This document shows positions 6,910 through 14,137 of a DNA stretch of 15,512 nt, one piece after another. Position 1 is the stretch's first letter, and each line of letters starts with the position of its first letter. This DNA comes from Pseudomonadota bacterium (GTDB taxonomy: Bacteria; Desulfobacterota; Anaeroferrophillalia; Anaeroferrophillales; Tharpellaceae). The stretch lies in assembly GCA_030641485.1 (NCBI GenBank), contig DAOWHJ010000009.1:1-15512 (forward strand). The letters are read 5' to 3'. The notes below the pieces were generated by a model. The model did no database searches. It was not told where the DNA came from and saw nothing but the letters and a program-made list of their open reading frames with translations. Made by a program: the position numbers and the translations under genes.

Positions 6910-8064
6910 CTATAATCTCTGCAAGCATTTAGCCGCAGCCTGTAGAGTTGCATCAGTTTTACAAAAACAGAAGCGAACCTGACCACTATGAGACTCCCCT
7001 GGCGGTAGAAAACTTGACCCAGGGACTGTTGCTAGCCCCTTCTCCTTAACCAAGTAGTGAGCAAAATCAAGGTCGCTAAGCTCACTTAAAGCCCGAAACT
7101 CTGCCATAATATAGTAGGCCCCCTGCGGTATCTGACAGCGAAAACCAGCGGCGTTCAGAACATCCAGGAGAAAGTCTCGTTTTTTTCTATAGAAATCGGC
7201 CAGATTGGTGTAATAATCGCGATCACAACCCATCATGACCGCCGCAGCTTCCTGCAGCGGAGCCGGGGCCCCAACTGTGAGAAAATCGTGAATTTTACGA
7301 ATCCCAGCCGTAATCTCTGGAGCCGCTAAACAATAACCGATGCGCCAACCGGTAACGCTATAGGTTTTGGAAATACCATTAATAGTAATCGTACGCTCGG
7401 CCATCCCTGGTAGCGTTGCCAGCGGCAGATGCTGGGCTTCGTCGTAAAGAATATGTTCATAAATCTCATCGGTAATTGCCAGGACATCATGTTGACAACA
7501 AAGTTCAGCGATAATCTCTAATTCAGCCTGTGAAAAAACCTTGCCTGTAGGATTATGCGGGGTATTGATGATTATAGCTCGAGTTTTATCCGTAAAAGCA
7601 GATTCGAGTTCGGCCCGGTCAAAGTTCCAATCAGGAGCATTAAGTTGAACATATCGGGGGATCGCACCACAAATAATTGCATCAGGTCCATAATTTTCAT
7701 AAAATGGCGCAAAGATTATCACCTCATCACCCGGATCAACCACGGCCAACAAGGCTGATATCATCGCCTCTGTTGCCCCACAGGTAACCGTGATTTCACT
7801 TTCGCTGTCAACATGCATACCATAAAAAGTCTGCATCTTTGCGACTATTGCTGCCCGTAATGAGGCTGCCCCCCAGGTAATCGCATACTGGTTAACATCC
7901 GCCATTACCGCCTTACAAGCGGCCTCTTTAATGAGTTTTGGCGCAGGAAAATCGGGAAACCCTTGACTCAAATTAACTCCGTCATACTCACGACAAAGAC
8001 GGGTCATCCCTCGAATCACTGATTCTCCAAAAAGTTGCGCCTTTATAGATTCTCTATTTCTCAT
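6910..8064 (-). CDS. class I/II pyridoxal-phosphate aminotransferase
   Basis: This is a fold-type I PLP enzyme that transfers amino groups between an amino acid and a 2-oxoacid in the cytoplasm. The protein is 384 aa, normal for the family. Key residues are visible: N171 in NTPHNPTGKV, D199 and Y202 in ITDEIYEH, the Schiff-base lysine K233 in INGISKTYSVTGWRIGY, and the carboxylate-binding R364 in GQVRFCFCKT. The N-terminal VNLSQGFPDFPAP points to the subgroup that includes kynurenine/glutamine transaminases and the methionine aminotransferase YbdL, but aspartate or another substrate cannot be excluded. It lies 43 bp downstream of the response regulator on the same strand and is convergent with the TonB receptor gene (26-bp gap, no terminator hairpin seen). 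Confidence 0.92.
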   Translation of the reverse strand: MRNRESIKAQLFGESVIRGMTRLCREYDGVNLSQGFPDFPAPKLIKEAACKAVMADVNQYAITWGAASLRAAIVAKMQTFYGMHVDSESEITVTCGATEAMISALLAVVDPGDEVIIFAPFYENYGPDAIICGAIPRYVQLNAPDWNFDRAELESAFTDKTRAIIINTPHNPTGKVFSQAELEIIAELCCQHDVLAITDEIYEHILYDEAQHLPLATLPGMAERTITINGISKTYSVTGWRIGYCLAAPEITAGIRKIHDFLTVGAPAPLQEAAAVMMGCDRDYYTNLADFYRKKRDFLLDVLNAAGFRCQIPQGAYYIMAEFRALSELSDLDFAHYLVKEKGLATVPGSSFLPPGESHSGQVRFCFCKTDATLQAAAKCLQRL

Positions 8065-8107
8065 CGATATAAACTACCTCATTAAGCACAAAATTGTTGA
8101 AAGAGCC

Positions 8108-8755
8108 CTAATGCTTATTTTTACAATATTCTGGGTAATGCTCTTTCATACATTCGGGACAGATACCGTGGGTAAACTCCGCCTCTGAATGTTGACTGAT
8201 ATAGGTTTCCACTTGATCCCAAAGCCCTTTATCATCGCGAATTTTTTTACAAAATGAACAGATGGGGAGAATACCTTGAAGAGTTTTGATATGCTCTAGG
8301 GCCAAGCGGAGTTCCAGAACTTGAGCATTTAACCGCTCCTGCATTTTGACGAGCCTCACTCCAACCTTAATTCGGGCCAGAAGTTCTCCGGGGTTAAAGG
8401 GTTTGGCAAGATAGTCGTCAGCACCAGCACTAAAACCGGCAATAATATAGGTTTTTTCATCTCTGCTGGTAAGCATAATAATGTAAGGTGGTTCAGTGGT
8501 TTCAATTTCGCGGATACGGCGACAGACCTCAAGCCCATCCATCTCCGGCATCATCCAATCAATAATAACGAGCTTGGGCGCATCAGGCTTCTGCATCTCG
8601 GCCCAAGCTTCGACACCGTTGCTAGTCGCGACTACATCATAGCCGTTCTTTTTTAAAAAGGCCATCAGGAGATTACGCGATGTCAGGTCATCTTCAGCTA
8701 TTAGAATTCGGCTCGGAGAATCGTTGATTTCTACCGGAACATCATCATTTTTCAT
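8108..8755 (-). CDS. response regulator: receiver domain plus four-cysteine C-terminal module
   Basis: This is a 215-aa cytoplasmic signalling protein. The receiver domain spans about residues 15-135, with the acidic pocket E21/D22/D23 (ILIAEDD), phosphoacceptor D66 (IIDWMMPEMDG), T96 (MLTSRDE) and K118 (YLAKPFN). A helical, probably coiled-coil linker at about 136-160 follows. The tail carries ICSFCKKIRDDKGLW and ICPECMKEHYPEY, that is C166-x2-C169 and C199-x2-C202, spaced as a likely zinc- or metal-binding module. There is no DNA-binding, GGDEF or other classical output domain. I have a general memory of this cysteine tail on receiver or PAS proteins of deltaproteobacteria, but its function is unknown to me. 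It lies 55 bp downstream of the hybrid kinase gene, so phosphotransfer between them is likely. Confidence 0.9.
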   Translation of the reverse strand: MKNDDVPVEINDSPSRILIAEDDLTSRNLLMAFLKKNGYDVVATSNGVEAWAEMQKPDAPKLVIIDWMMPEMDGLEVCRRIREIETTEPPYIIMLTSRDEKTYIIAGFSAGADDYLAKPFNPGELLARIKVGVRLVKMQERLNAQVLELRLALEHIKTLQGILPICSFCKKIRDDKGLWDQVETYISQHSEAEFTHGICPECMKEHYPEYCKNKH

Positions 8756-8810
8756 GAGTTTTCCTTTTTTTGCTTATTTATTGCATGACCGAAAACCAGT
8801 CGGTTACACA

Positions 8811-11800
8811 CTAACCATAGATGGCCTGCATAGCTTCTTGGAGCCGTTCAAATTGGCTCTCAAGCTCGGGCAGCTTAGCTTTTGCTGCACACAAATCACC
8901 AAGGCTGACGGATTTCTCCATGGTGCGGGCGAGCTCAGATAAAATCATGCCGCCAACATTAGCGGATGCACCTTTTATCGTATGCGCCTGACGTTCTGCA
9001 TGCGTGATGTCAGTAGCGGCAAGAGCTTTTTTTAATGTTTGAATCTGCTGCGGAATATCTTCCAGAAAACCAGCAATAATTGTTTGAGCGAGCTCATGGT
9101 CACCCATCAGATGTTCCAGAATGACCTCATTGTCAAAAACCGGCAAGCTGTTCTCTTTATTGGCAGCCATTTTTTGCTCTGTACCGGCCTCAGACTTTGA
9201 TGTGCGGGTGGCAGATTTAATTTCAGCGGGCAGCCATTTATCCAGCATCTCGGCCAGAACCTGAGGTTTCACTGGTTTGGCAAGATAGTCGTTCATGCCG
9301 GCATCAAGACACGCTTCACGATCACCCAGCATGGCATTAGCAGTCATCGCAATGATGGGAACGTTGTGATTGCAAACCTTAGATTCGGGGTCGCGAATTT
9401 GTCGAGTGGCCTCATACCCATCCATCTCGGGCATCTGAACGTCCATAAGCACCAGATCATAGGACGTCAACTCTAAAGCTTTAACAGCTTCGATTCCGTT
9501 AGCAGCTACATCGGCAGATAAACCTAATTTACGCAGAAGGGCAAGAGCTACTTTCTGATTAACAATGTTATCCTCAACCAGGAGCAAGCTGACTTTGTCC
9601 GGCCGCATATCTTGTAACGAATGTTGCGTCACTATTGTTCTTTCAAACTTACAAGATTTACCAGTTAAAATGACTTTAAGCGCTTCAAATAATTCAGAAT
9701 GACGTACAGGTTTGGTCAGGTAGGCAGAAAAGCCAATCTCCTTATAGAGCTGAGCATCACCCCTTTCCCCCAAGGATGTCATCATCATGAGCGAGGTTTT
9801 GCTTAGAGTGGCGTCAGTTTTAATGATTTTGCCAAGCTCCACTCCATCCATATCCGGCATCTGCAAGTCAAGCACAGCTACTCGATAAGGTTTTTTCGCA
9901 ATAGCAGCCTCACGCAACATGCGCAACCCCGTGACAGCCTCCGGAGCTTCATCCGAAAGCGCCCCCCATGCCTTAAATTGAACCATCAGGATTTCTCTAT
10001 TAGTGGCGTTGTCATCAACTATAAGGATACGCACATCGTGAAGGTTCTCAATTGGTGACAATGTGGGTTGTTTTTTGGACGATTTACGGAAGTTGGCGGT
10101 AAACCAGAACTCCGAGCCCTGCCCCACGTGACTGATAACCCCAATTTCACCACCCATCATTTCTGATAACTGCCTGGATATGGCCAAACCCAAGCCTGTA
10201 CCACCATATTTACGCGTGGTTGAAGCGTCGACCTGGGTAAATTGCTGAAACAGCAACTCCTGCTTGTCGTGGGGAATCCCGATACCAGTATCACATACCG
10301 AGAAACGCACCACAACATTTTCGTCGGTTTCCTCTTTCAGGCTGGCACGCACAACAATTTCACCTTTTTCTGTAAATTTTATCGCGTTGCCAGTCAGATT
10401 AATGAGAACCTGACGCAAGCGCCCCGGATCACCCTGAAGAAAAGTTGGAACTCCTGGCGTTACAGCGCAAATAAACTCCAAACCCTTATCATGAGCCTTG
10501 GAAGCACTCATCTTGGCAAAATCATCGAGCAGAGAACGTAAATCAAAATCAAGTATCTCCATGTCAAGTTTGCCGGCCTCTATTTTAGAAAAATCGAGGA
10601 TGTCATTAATCAAACATAACAATGCTTCTCCGCTTGAGCACACGGTTTCGGCATAAGATCTTTGTTCATCACTCAAATCAGTATTGAGCAAAAGGCCGGA
10701 CATACCAATAACCCCATTCATGGGGGTACGGATCTCATGGCTCATGTTAGCCAAAAACATACTTTTGGCCATATTTGCCATTTCAGCCTCAGCCGCCATT
10801 TGCTGGGCAATGGCAGTCTGTTGTTCAAGTTCAACTTGCTGAAGACGAATTCCGTTATCCGTTTTTTGTAAGATGAGATAAAGAAAAACCAAAAGCCCGG
10901 CCAGCAGAGAGAGGCAAAAGAGTGTAATGATGGTTAAAGTCTTGACAAATTCAGCCTTCTCCATAGTAATATCGTTGAAGACAAAGAGGCCACCGACCTT
11001 AGCCCCGGAAACATCTGTTAGTGACGACAACATGATACGCCACGACCTGCCGTTAAACTCTGATTCGAGATTTGCATCTTCGTGCTCATGCTCAGCATGA
11101 TCAATTAAATCCACACATTCTGCCGGAAATCGAGATAGAGATGAATAGATAAGCACAGCATTCGAAAAGCGATTCCAGTTAGATTCACGGCCCAGCATCT
11201 TCATGCCAGCTTCCCATTTGTAACGATCAAGTGCACTTTTACGAATTGCCACTGCCAATTCAACCTGATATTCATCGTGAATGTCGTCCAGGATATCCTC
11301 GATCTCTTTGCCTAATTCGAGATAACCGATAAGTTGATCATTGACCAGAACCGGATGTACCACCCGCAACGTGAACGTGCCCAAGGGCCCTAACTCGATA
11401 CCAGCACTAGTATTGCGAGTCCGTTCAGCTTCGAGAGCAGTGAAGCGGACAATGAGATCACCATATTTATCGGGGTTATGGAGACGCAGAATATTGACCC
11501 GGTCAGGCCGATGAAAATAGAAATGAGTGATCCCATGTTCTTCATGAAGCTGACTAAAGATCTCTTGATAACCAACAAGCAGACGTTCGCGATCTTGGAC
11601 TTGCAGCGCTTCAATAAGTTTTTTCTCCAGCGCAAAAACTTTTGCCAGTGCATCTAGACTCTGGGCCTGGATAATCAGCGATTTGCTCAATTTTTCCGAA
11701 GATTTTTTTAATACCTGCTGGCTGGCTTGATCAAGATTACGCTGTTGTATTCTGACCAAGGTAAAACTAAAACCTGCGACCAATAACAGTAACACAACCG

Positions 11801-11885
11801 TCAGCGGTATCAGCAAACGTCTTTGCACCGGCTTTGCCAGGGCAACTCTGCCCATGGATACTGCTATTTGGTTTTTTTCATTCAT
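8811..11885 (-). CDS. hybrid sensor histidine kinase (sensor-HisKA-HATPase-REC-REC-HPt)
   Basis: This is a 1024-aa inner-membrane kinase holding a complete phosphorelay in one chain, in BarA-like order. A membrane helix at about residues 23-43 and a second at about 315-340 bracket a periplasmic sensor of roughly 270 residues that includes FYFHRPDRVNILRLHNP, a Cache-like segment. HisKA has phosphoacceptor H383 (FLANMSHEIRTPMNG). HATPase shows N500 (NLTGNAIKF), DTGIGIP at about 532 and GTGLGLAIS at about 563. Receiver 1 spans about 618-740 with D673 and K725. Receiver 2 spans about 765-885 with D815 and K870. HPt has H968 (QAHTIKGASANVGG). All catalytic residues are present, so it should be active. 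The signal is unknown. It is followed by a response regulator and an aminotransferase gene on the same strand. The start ATG has no strong ribosome-binding site; an ATG ten codons later is an alternative. Confidence 0.94.
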   Translation of the reverse strand: MNEKNQIAVSMGRVALAKPVQRRLLIPLTVVLLLLVAGFSFTLVRIQQRNLDQASQQVLKKSSEKLSKSLIIQAQSLDALAKVFALEKKLIEALQVQDRERLLVGYQEIFSQLHEEHGITHFYFHRPDRVNILRLHNPDKYGDLIVRFTALEAERTRNTSAGIELGPLGTFTLRVVHPVLVNDQLIGYLELGKEIEDILDDIHDEYQVELAVAIRKSALDRYKWEAGMKMLGRESNWNRFSNAVLIYSSLSRFPAECVDLIDHAEHEHEDANLESEFNGRSWRIMLSSLTDVSGAKVGGLFVFNDITMEKAEFVKTLTIITLFCLSLLAGLLVFLYLILQKTDNGIRLQQVELEQQTAIAQQMAAEAEMANMAKSMFLANMSHEIRTPMNGVIGMSGLLLNTDLSDEQRSYAETVCSSGEALLCLINDILDFSKIEAGKLDMEILDFDLRSLLDDFAKMSASKAHDKGLEFICAVTPGVPTFLQGDPGRLRQVLINLTGNAIKFTEKGEIVVRASLKEETDENVVVRFSVCDTGIGIPHDKQELLFQQFTQVDASTTRKYGGTGLGLAISRQLSEMMGGEIGVISHVGQGSEFWFTANFRKSSKKQPTLSPIENLHDVRILIVDDNATNREILMVQFKAWGALSDEAPEAVTGLRMLREAAIAKKPYRVAVLDLQMPDMDGVELGKIIKTDATLSKTSLMMMTSLGERGDAQLYKEIGFSAYLTKPVRHSELFEALKVILTGKSCKFERTIVTQHSLQDMRPDKVSLLLVEDNIVNQKVALALLRKLGLSADVAANGIEAVKALELTSYDLVLMDVQMPEMDGYEATRQIRDPESKVCNHNVPIIAMTANAMLGDREACLDAGMNDYLAKPVKPQVLAEMLDKWLPAEIKSATRTSKSEAGTEQKMAANKENSLPVFDNEVILEHLMGDHELAQTIIAGFLEDIPQQIQTLKKALAATDITHAERQAHTIKGASANVGGMILSELARTMEKSVSLGDLCAAKAKLPELESQFERLQEAMQAIYG

Positions 11886-11906
11886 CTTAACATTGATGCC
11901 TTTGAG

Positions 11907-11941
11907 AATATATAGTTTGAGTTAAGCGTACGCCAAACTAT
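11907..11941 (-). promoter_or_regulatory. putative promoter and operator of the hybrid kinase gene
   Basis: A perfect 8-bp inverted repeat, ATAGTTTG (11912-11919) and CAAACTAT (11934-11941), lies 27 bp before the kinase start. Read on the minus strand it overlaps a possible promoter: TTGGCG as -35 and TATATA or TATATT as -10, separated by 16 or 18 bp. A repressor or activator bound at the repeat would cover both elements. The assignment rests only on position and symmetry. Confidence 0.35.
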
Positions 11942-12059
11942 GACAACGTCTTTAACCACACTGATCAAAACTTTTCAAACCAAATTTATAATTTATGTTA
12001 ACAATCTACAGAATTGATTTGCTGATGCTACAGCTGTACGATGTACGGTAACTATAGGG

Positions 12060-12213
12060 CTACATTTTACTTTCATGCAATGATTTATTGTTCAAGGCAT
12101 AAAAGGCGGTCAACATATAAACAACACTACCAATGACATAGATCATCCGGATGGAAACAAAATCAGAGAGCCAGGCGAAAAAAAGGCCAGCAAACATAAA
12201 CATTGCATTGAGA
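12060..12213 (-). pseudogene. C-terminal remnant of an MFS-like transporter
   Basis: Read on the minus strand, a stretch ending in a TAG stop at 12060 encodes two hydrophobic helices with a short loop: MFMFAGLFFAWLSDFVSIRM, then IYVIGSVVYMLTAFYALNN and a charged tail. The AGLFFAWLSDF-loop-helix pattern is what the last two membrane helices of a major facilitator superfamily transporter look like. About 47-50 codons are left. The reading frame stays open upstream only to a stop at 12251 and has no start signal of its own, so the rest of the gene is missing. The similarity ends close to 12213, exactly where a PIN-domain remnant begins on the other strand. The family call is from pattern recognition alone. 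Confidence 0.5.
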
Positions 12214-12371
12214 TGAAAATTGCATACCGCATTAGCTTTTGGGACGCCTCAATAATCTGTGCAGCAGAGTATGGAGATTGTGATGTGATCTACTCTGAAG
12301 ATTTAAACAGCTGGCAGTTTTATTCGGGCATTGAACTGCTCAATCCTTTCACTTCACCAAAAACTTCTTGA
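12213..12371 (+). pseudogene. C-terminal remnant of a PIN-domain (VapC-type) toxin
   Basis: Bases 12213-12371 read as 52 codons. The sequence YRISFWDASIICAAEYGDCD followed by VIYSEDLNS and NPF is the classic C-terminal third of a PIN-domain ribonuclease: WDA carries the third acidic residue (D11), SED the fourth (D30), and NPF the usual end. The N-terminal part with the first catalytic Asp and the central Glu is absent. Upstream codons in this frame show no PIN similarity, and no ribosome-binding site precedes the ATG. A Trp replaces the usual Gly after LNS. It is therefore a 5'-truncated, inactive gene. It belongs to a different PIN subgroup from the intact toxin downstream, so it is not a simple duplicate. 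Confidence 0.72.
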
Positions 12372-12398
12372 CATACAGTTGTTGGCTAACTAGGTTAG
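12368..12398 (+). promoter_or_regulatory. promoter and likely operator of the toxin-antitoxin pair
   Basis: A perfect -35 TTGACA (12368-12373) is followed after 17 bp by TAGGTT (12391-12396), a weak -10. The inverted repeat CTAAC-TAG-GTTAG (12386-12398) overlaps the -10, as expected for an operator bound by a Phd/YefM antitoxin. The TGA stop of the PIN remnant lies inside the -35 hexamer. Confidence 0.45.
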
Positions 12399-12436
12399 TC
12401 ATAGTGCTAATGGAATTATTTTTTTGGGAGGGTATT

Positions 12437-12664
12437 ATGCATCAGGTTACTATCCATGAAGCAAAAACCAACCTCTCTAGGTTGATTCAGGAAGCCCTCT
12501 CAGGAGAAGAGGTTATAATCGCTAAAAACCAACAACCGTTGATTCGCCTTACGGTTCTTCCCGAAGTCAAACGACAACGCAAGATAGGAAGTGCCAAAGG
12601 GTTGATCGTCCGAATGGATGATGACTTCAATGAGCCACTTGATGATTTCAAGGACTATACCTGA
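12437..12664 (+). CDS. Phd/YefM-family antitoxin
   Basis: This is a 75-aa antitoxin, expected to neutralise the toxin encoded immediately downstream and to repress its own promoter. The N-terminus MHQVTIHEAKTNLSRLIQEA and the following GEEVIIAKNQQPLIRL are the standard Phd/YefM dimerisation and DNA-binding fold. The C-terminus is acidic and probably disordered, ending in FNEPLDDFKDYT, as in antitoxins that wrap a PIN toxin. The ATG at 12437 is chosen because GGAGG lies five bases before it. The frame is open further upstream to 12368, but that part would start inside the promoter. The TGA stop overlaps the toxin ATG by one base (TGATG), so the pair is translationally coupled. Confidence 0.92.
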   Translation: MHQVTIHEAKTNLSRLIQEALSGEEVIIAKNQQPLIRLTVLPEVKRQRKIGSAKGLIVRMDDDFNEPLDDFKDYT

Positions 12665-13050
12665 TGGATGTTTTACTCGACACCCAAATTATCCTGTGGT
12701 TACTCAGTGGAGATTCGCGCTTAAGCAAACAAGCCTGCTCGATTTTTCTTGAACCGACAAATAATCTTTATTTCAGTATGGCAGGATATTGGGAAATTGC
12801 TATCAAAATCAGCATCGGCAAGCTGGAGTTGGCTGATCGCTGGTCTGTAATTATCGACAGAGAACTACGGAATAATTTTATCAAATTTCTACCGATCACT
12901 CAAAAACACTGCAACTATCTAGGTGAACTTCCTTTTCATCATCGCGACCCCTTTGACAGGATAATTATTGCTCAGGCAAAAACCGAACAAATGACCCTGA
13001 TTAGTGCTGATTCTCAACTAAAAAAATACGATATAGAGGTCATCTGGTAA
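12664..13050 (+). CDS. PIN-domain toxin (VapC-like ribonuclease)
   Basis: This 128-aa protein has the PIN fold. Toxins of this type cut RNA, often tRNA or rRNA, and stop growth when the antitoxin is lost. Acidic residues for the metal site are visible: D6 (LLDTQIILWLL), E44 (YWEIAIKISIGKLEL), D95 and D98 (HHRDPFDRIIIAQA), and D116 (LISADSQLKKY). WEIAIK..GKL and HRDPFDR place it in the PIN subgroup commonly paired with Phd/YefM antitoxins. All key residues are intact and the length is normal, so it is probably active. It is coupled to the antitoxin by a one-base overlap and followed by a bidirectional terminator. Confidence 0.92.
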   Translation: MDVLLDTQIILWLLSGDSRLSKQACSIFLEPTNNLYFSMAGYWEIAIKISIGKLELADRWSVIIDRELRNNFIKFLPITQKHCNYLGELPFHHRDPFDRIIIAQAKTEQMTLISADSQLKKYDIEVIW

Positions 13051-13098
13051 ATATTATACAACACAGGTTGTGCATAATGACAAAGAACAATCATTCAC

Positions 13099-13128
13099 AA
13101 AAAACCCCGGTCAGAGCCGGGGTTTTTT
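13099..13128. terminator. bidirectional intrinsic terminator between the toxin gene and sucD
   Basis: A perfect 12-bp inverted repeat, AAAAAACCCCGG/CCGGGGTTTTTT with loop TCAGAG (13111-13116), gives a GC-rich stem with a U-run in both directions. It sits between convergent genes and should end both the toxin-antitoxin transcript and the sucCD transcript. Confidence 0.92.
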
Positions 13129-13160
13129 GGTGTAAATCAGATATAATGTAATCTATGTCA

Positions 13161-14033
13161 CTAACGAGCTAAGGCCTTAACTACAGTCTCACCAATATCA
13201 GCCGGACTTTTGACGACGTAAATTCCGGCTTTAGTCATAGCAGCCATTTTTTCGGCTGCGGTACCTTTACCGCCGGCAATAATGGCTCCGGCATGGCCCA
13301 TACGGCGGCCTGGAGGTGCAGTTTGGCCGGCAATAAAACCGATTACCGGTTTGGTCATATTGTCACTGACGAACTGGGCCGCTTCCTCTTCGGCACTACC
13401 GCCGATCTCACCGATCATAACCACCGCATCGGTATCAGGATCTTCTTCAAAAAGAGCCAAAAGATCAATAAACTGGCTGCCGATGATCGGATCACCGCCA
13501 ATACCGATACAGGTCGACTGGCCGAGACCTCTTTCAGTCAGCTGAGCAACTGCTTCATAGGTCAGGGTACCACTACGAGAGATAACCCCAACTTTTCCCG
13601 CCTTATGGATAAAACCCGGCATAATCCCAACTTTTGCGGCATCAGGGGTAATAATTCCAGGGCAGTTTGGACCAATCATCCGGGCTTTTTTACCCTTCAT
13701 AAAGGCTTTAACTTTAAGCATATCGAGAGTCGGAATCCCTTCAGTGATACAGACAACAAGGTCAATCCCGGCATCAACCGCTTCCATAATTGCATCAGCT
13801 GCAAACGGCGGCGGCACAAAAATTAAAGAGACATTGGCAGCGGTCGCTTTGACAGCCTCATCAACTGTATTAAATACCGGGACCTCATCCATTTTCTGGC
13901 CGCCTTTTCCGGGAGTGACCCCAGCAACCACCTGGGTACCGTAAGCAACACACTGCTGGGCATGAAACGTCCCTTCGCTGCCAGTTATCCCCTGTACGAC
14001 AATTTTACTATCTTTATTAACTAAAATAGCCAT
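13161..14033 (-). CDS. sucD: succinyl-CoA synthetase (ADP-forming) alpha subunit
   Basis: SucD forms succinyl-CoA synthetase with SucC, interconverting succinyl-CoA plus ADP (or GDP) and phosphate with succinate, CoA and ATP in the TCA cycle. The protein is 290 aa, the standard length. The CoA-binding Rossmann segment is GITGSEGTFH at about residues 15-24. ARMIGPNCPGIITP and VGVISRSGTLTYEA are conserved. The phosphohistidine is H247 in GRRMGHAGAIIAGGKGTA. AAGGAG lies about ten bases before the ATG. The gene follows sucC with a 104-bp gap and ends at a strong terminator. Confidence 0.98.
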   Translation of the reverse strand: MAILVNKDSKIVVQGITGSEGTFHAQQCVAYGTQVVAGVTPGKGGQKMDEVPVFNTVDEAVKATAANVSLIFVPPPFAADAIMEAVDAGIDLVVCITEGIPTLDMLKVKAFMKGKKARMIGPNCPGIITPDAAKVGIMPGFIHKAGKVGVISRSGTLTYEAVAQLTERGLGQSTCIGIGGDPIIGSQFIDLLALFEEDPDTDAVVMIGEIGGSAEEEAAQFVSDNMTKPVIGFIAGQTAPPGRRMGHAGAIIAGGKGTAAEKMAAMTKAGIYVVKSPADIGETVVKALAR

Positions 14034-14056
14034 TACTACTATCTCCTTAAATTTGA

Positions 14057-14079
14057 CACCCCGTAAAAAAAACGGGATG
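14057..14079 (-). other. hairpin with poly-U loop between sucC and sucD
   Basis: On the transcript strand, CATCCCGT pairs with ACGGGGTG (one G-U pair) around a loop of seven T residues. There is no U-run after the stem, so it is unlikely to terminate. It may stabilise or mark processing of the sucC-sucD message. It lies about 25 bp before the sucD start. Confidence 0.35.
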
Positions 14080-14137
14080 GCTAAGTAAAAATTTCGATAT
14101 ACAAGATGCAGTAGATCAGAACTTTTTACAACGCCAT

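Noticed and set aside
12031..12049. GTACGATGTACG motif in the gap after the MFS remnant
   Set aside because: It is short, and the symmetry comes from the self-palindromic GTAC. There is no promoter or gene start close by to give it meaning.
12368..12436. Upstream extension of the antitoxin frame
   Set aside because: It would start within the promoter, and its residues have no antitoxin similarity. The ATG at 12437 has a good GGAGG and the canonical N-terminus.
13293..13826. Long plus-strand frame opposite sucD, and similar frames opposite sucC, lolA and the kinase
   Set aside because: They lie antisense to strongly conserved genes, have low-complexity or unlikely composition and no ribosome-binding sites. 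They are shadows of the real genes.
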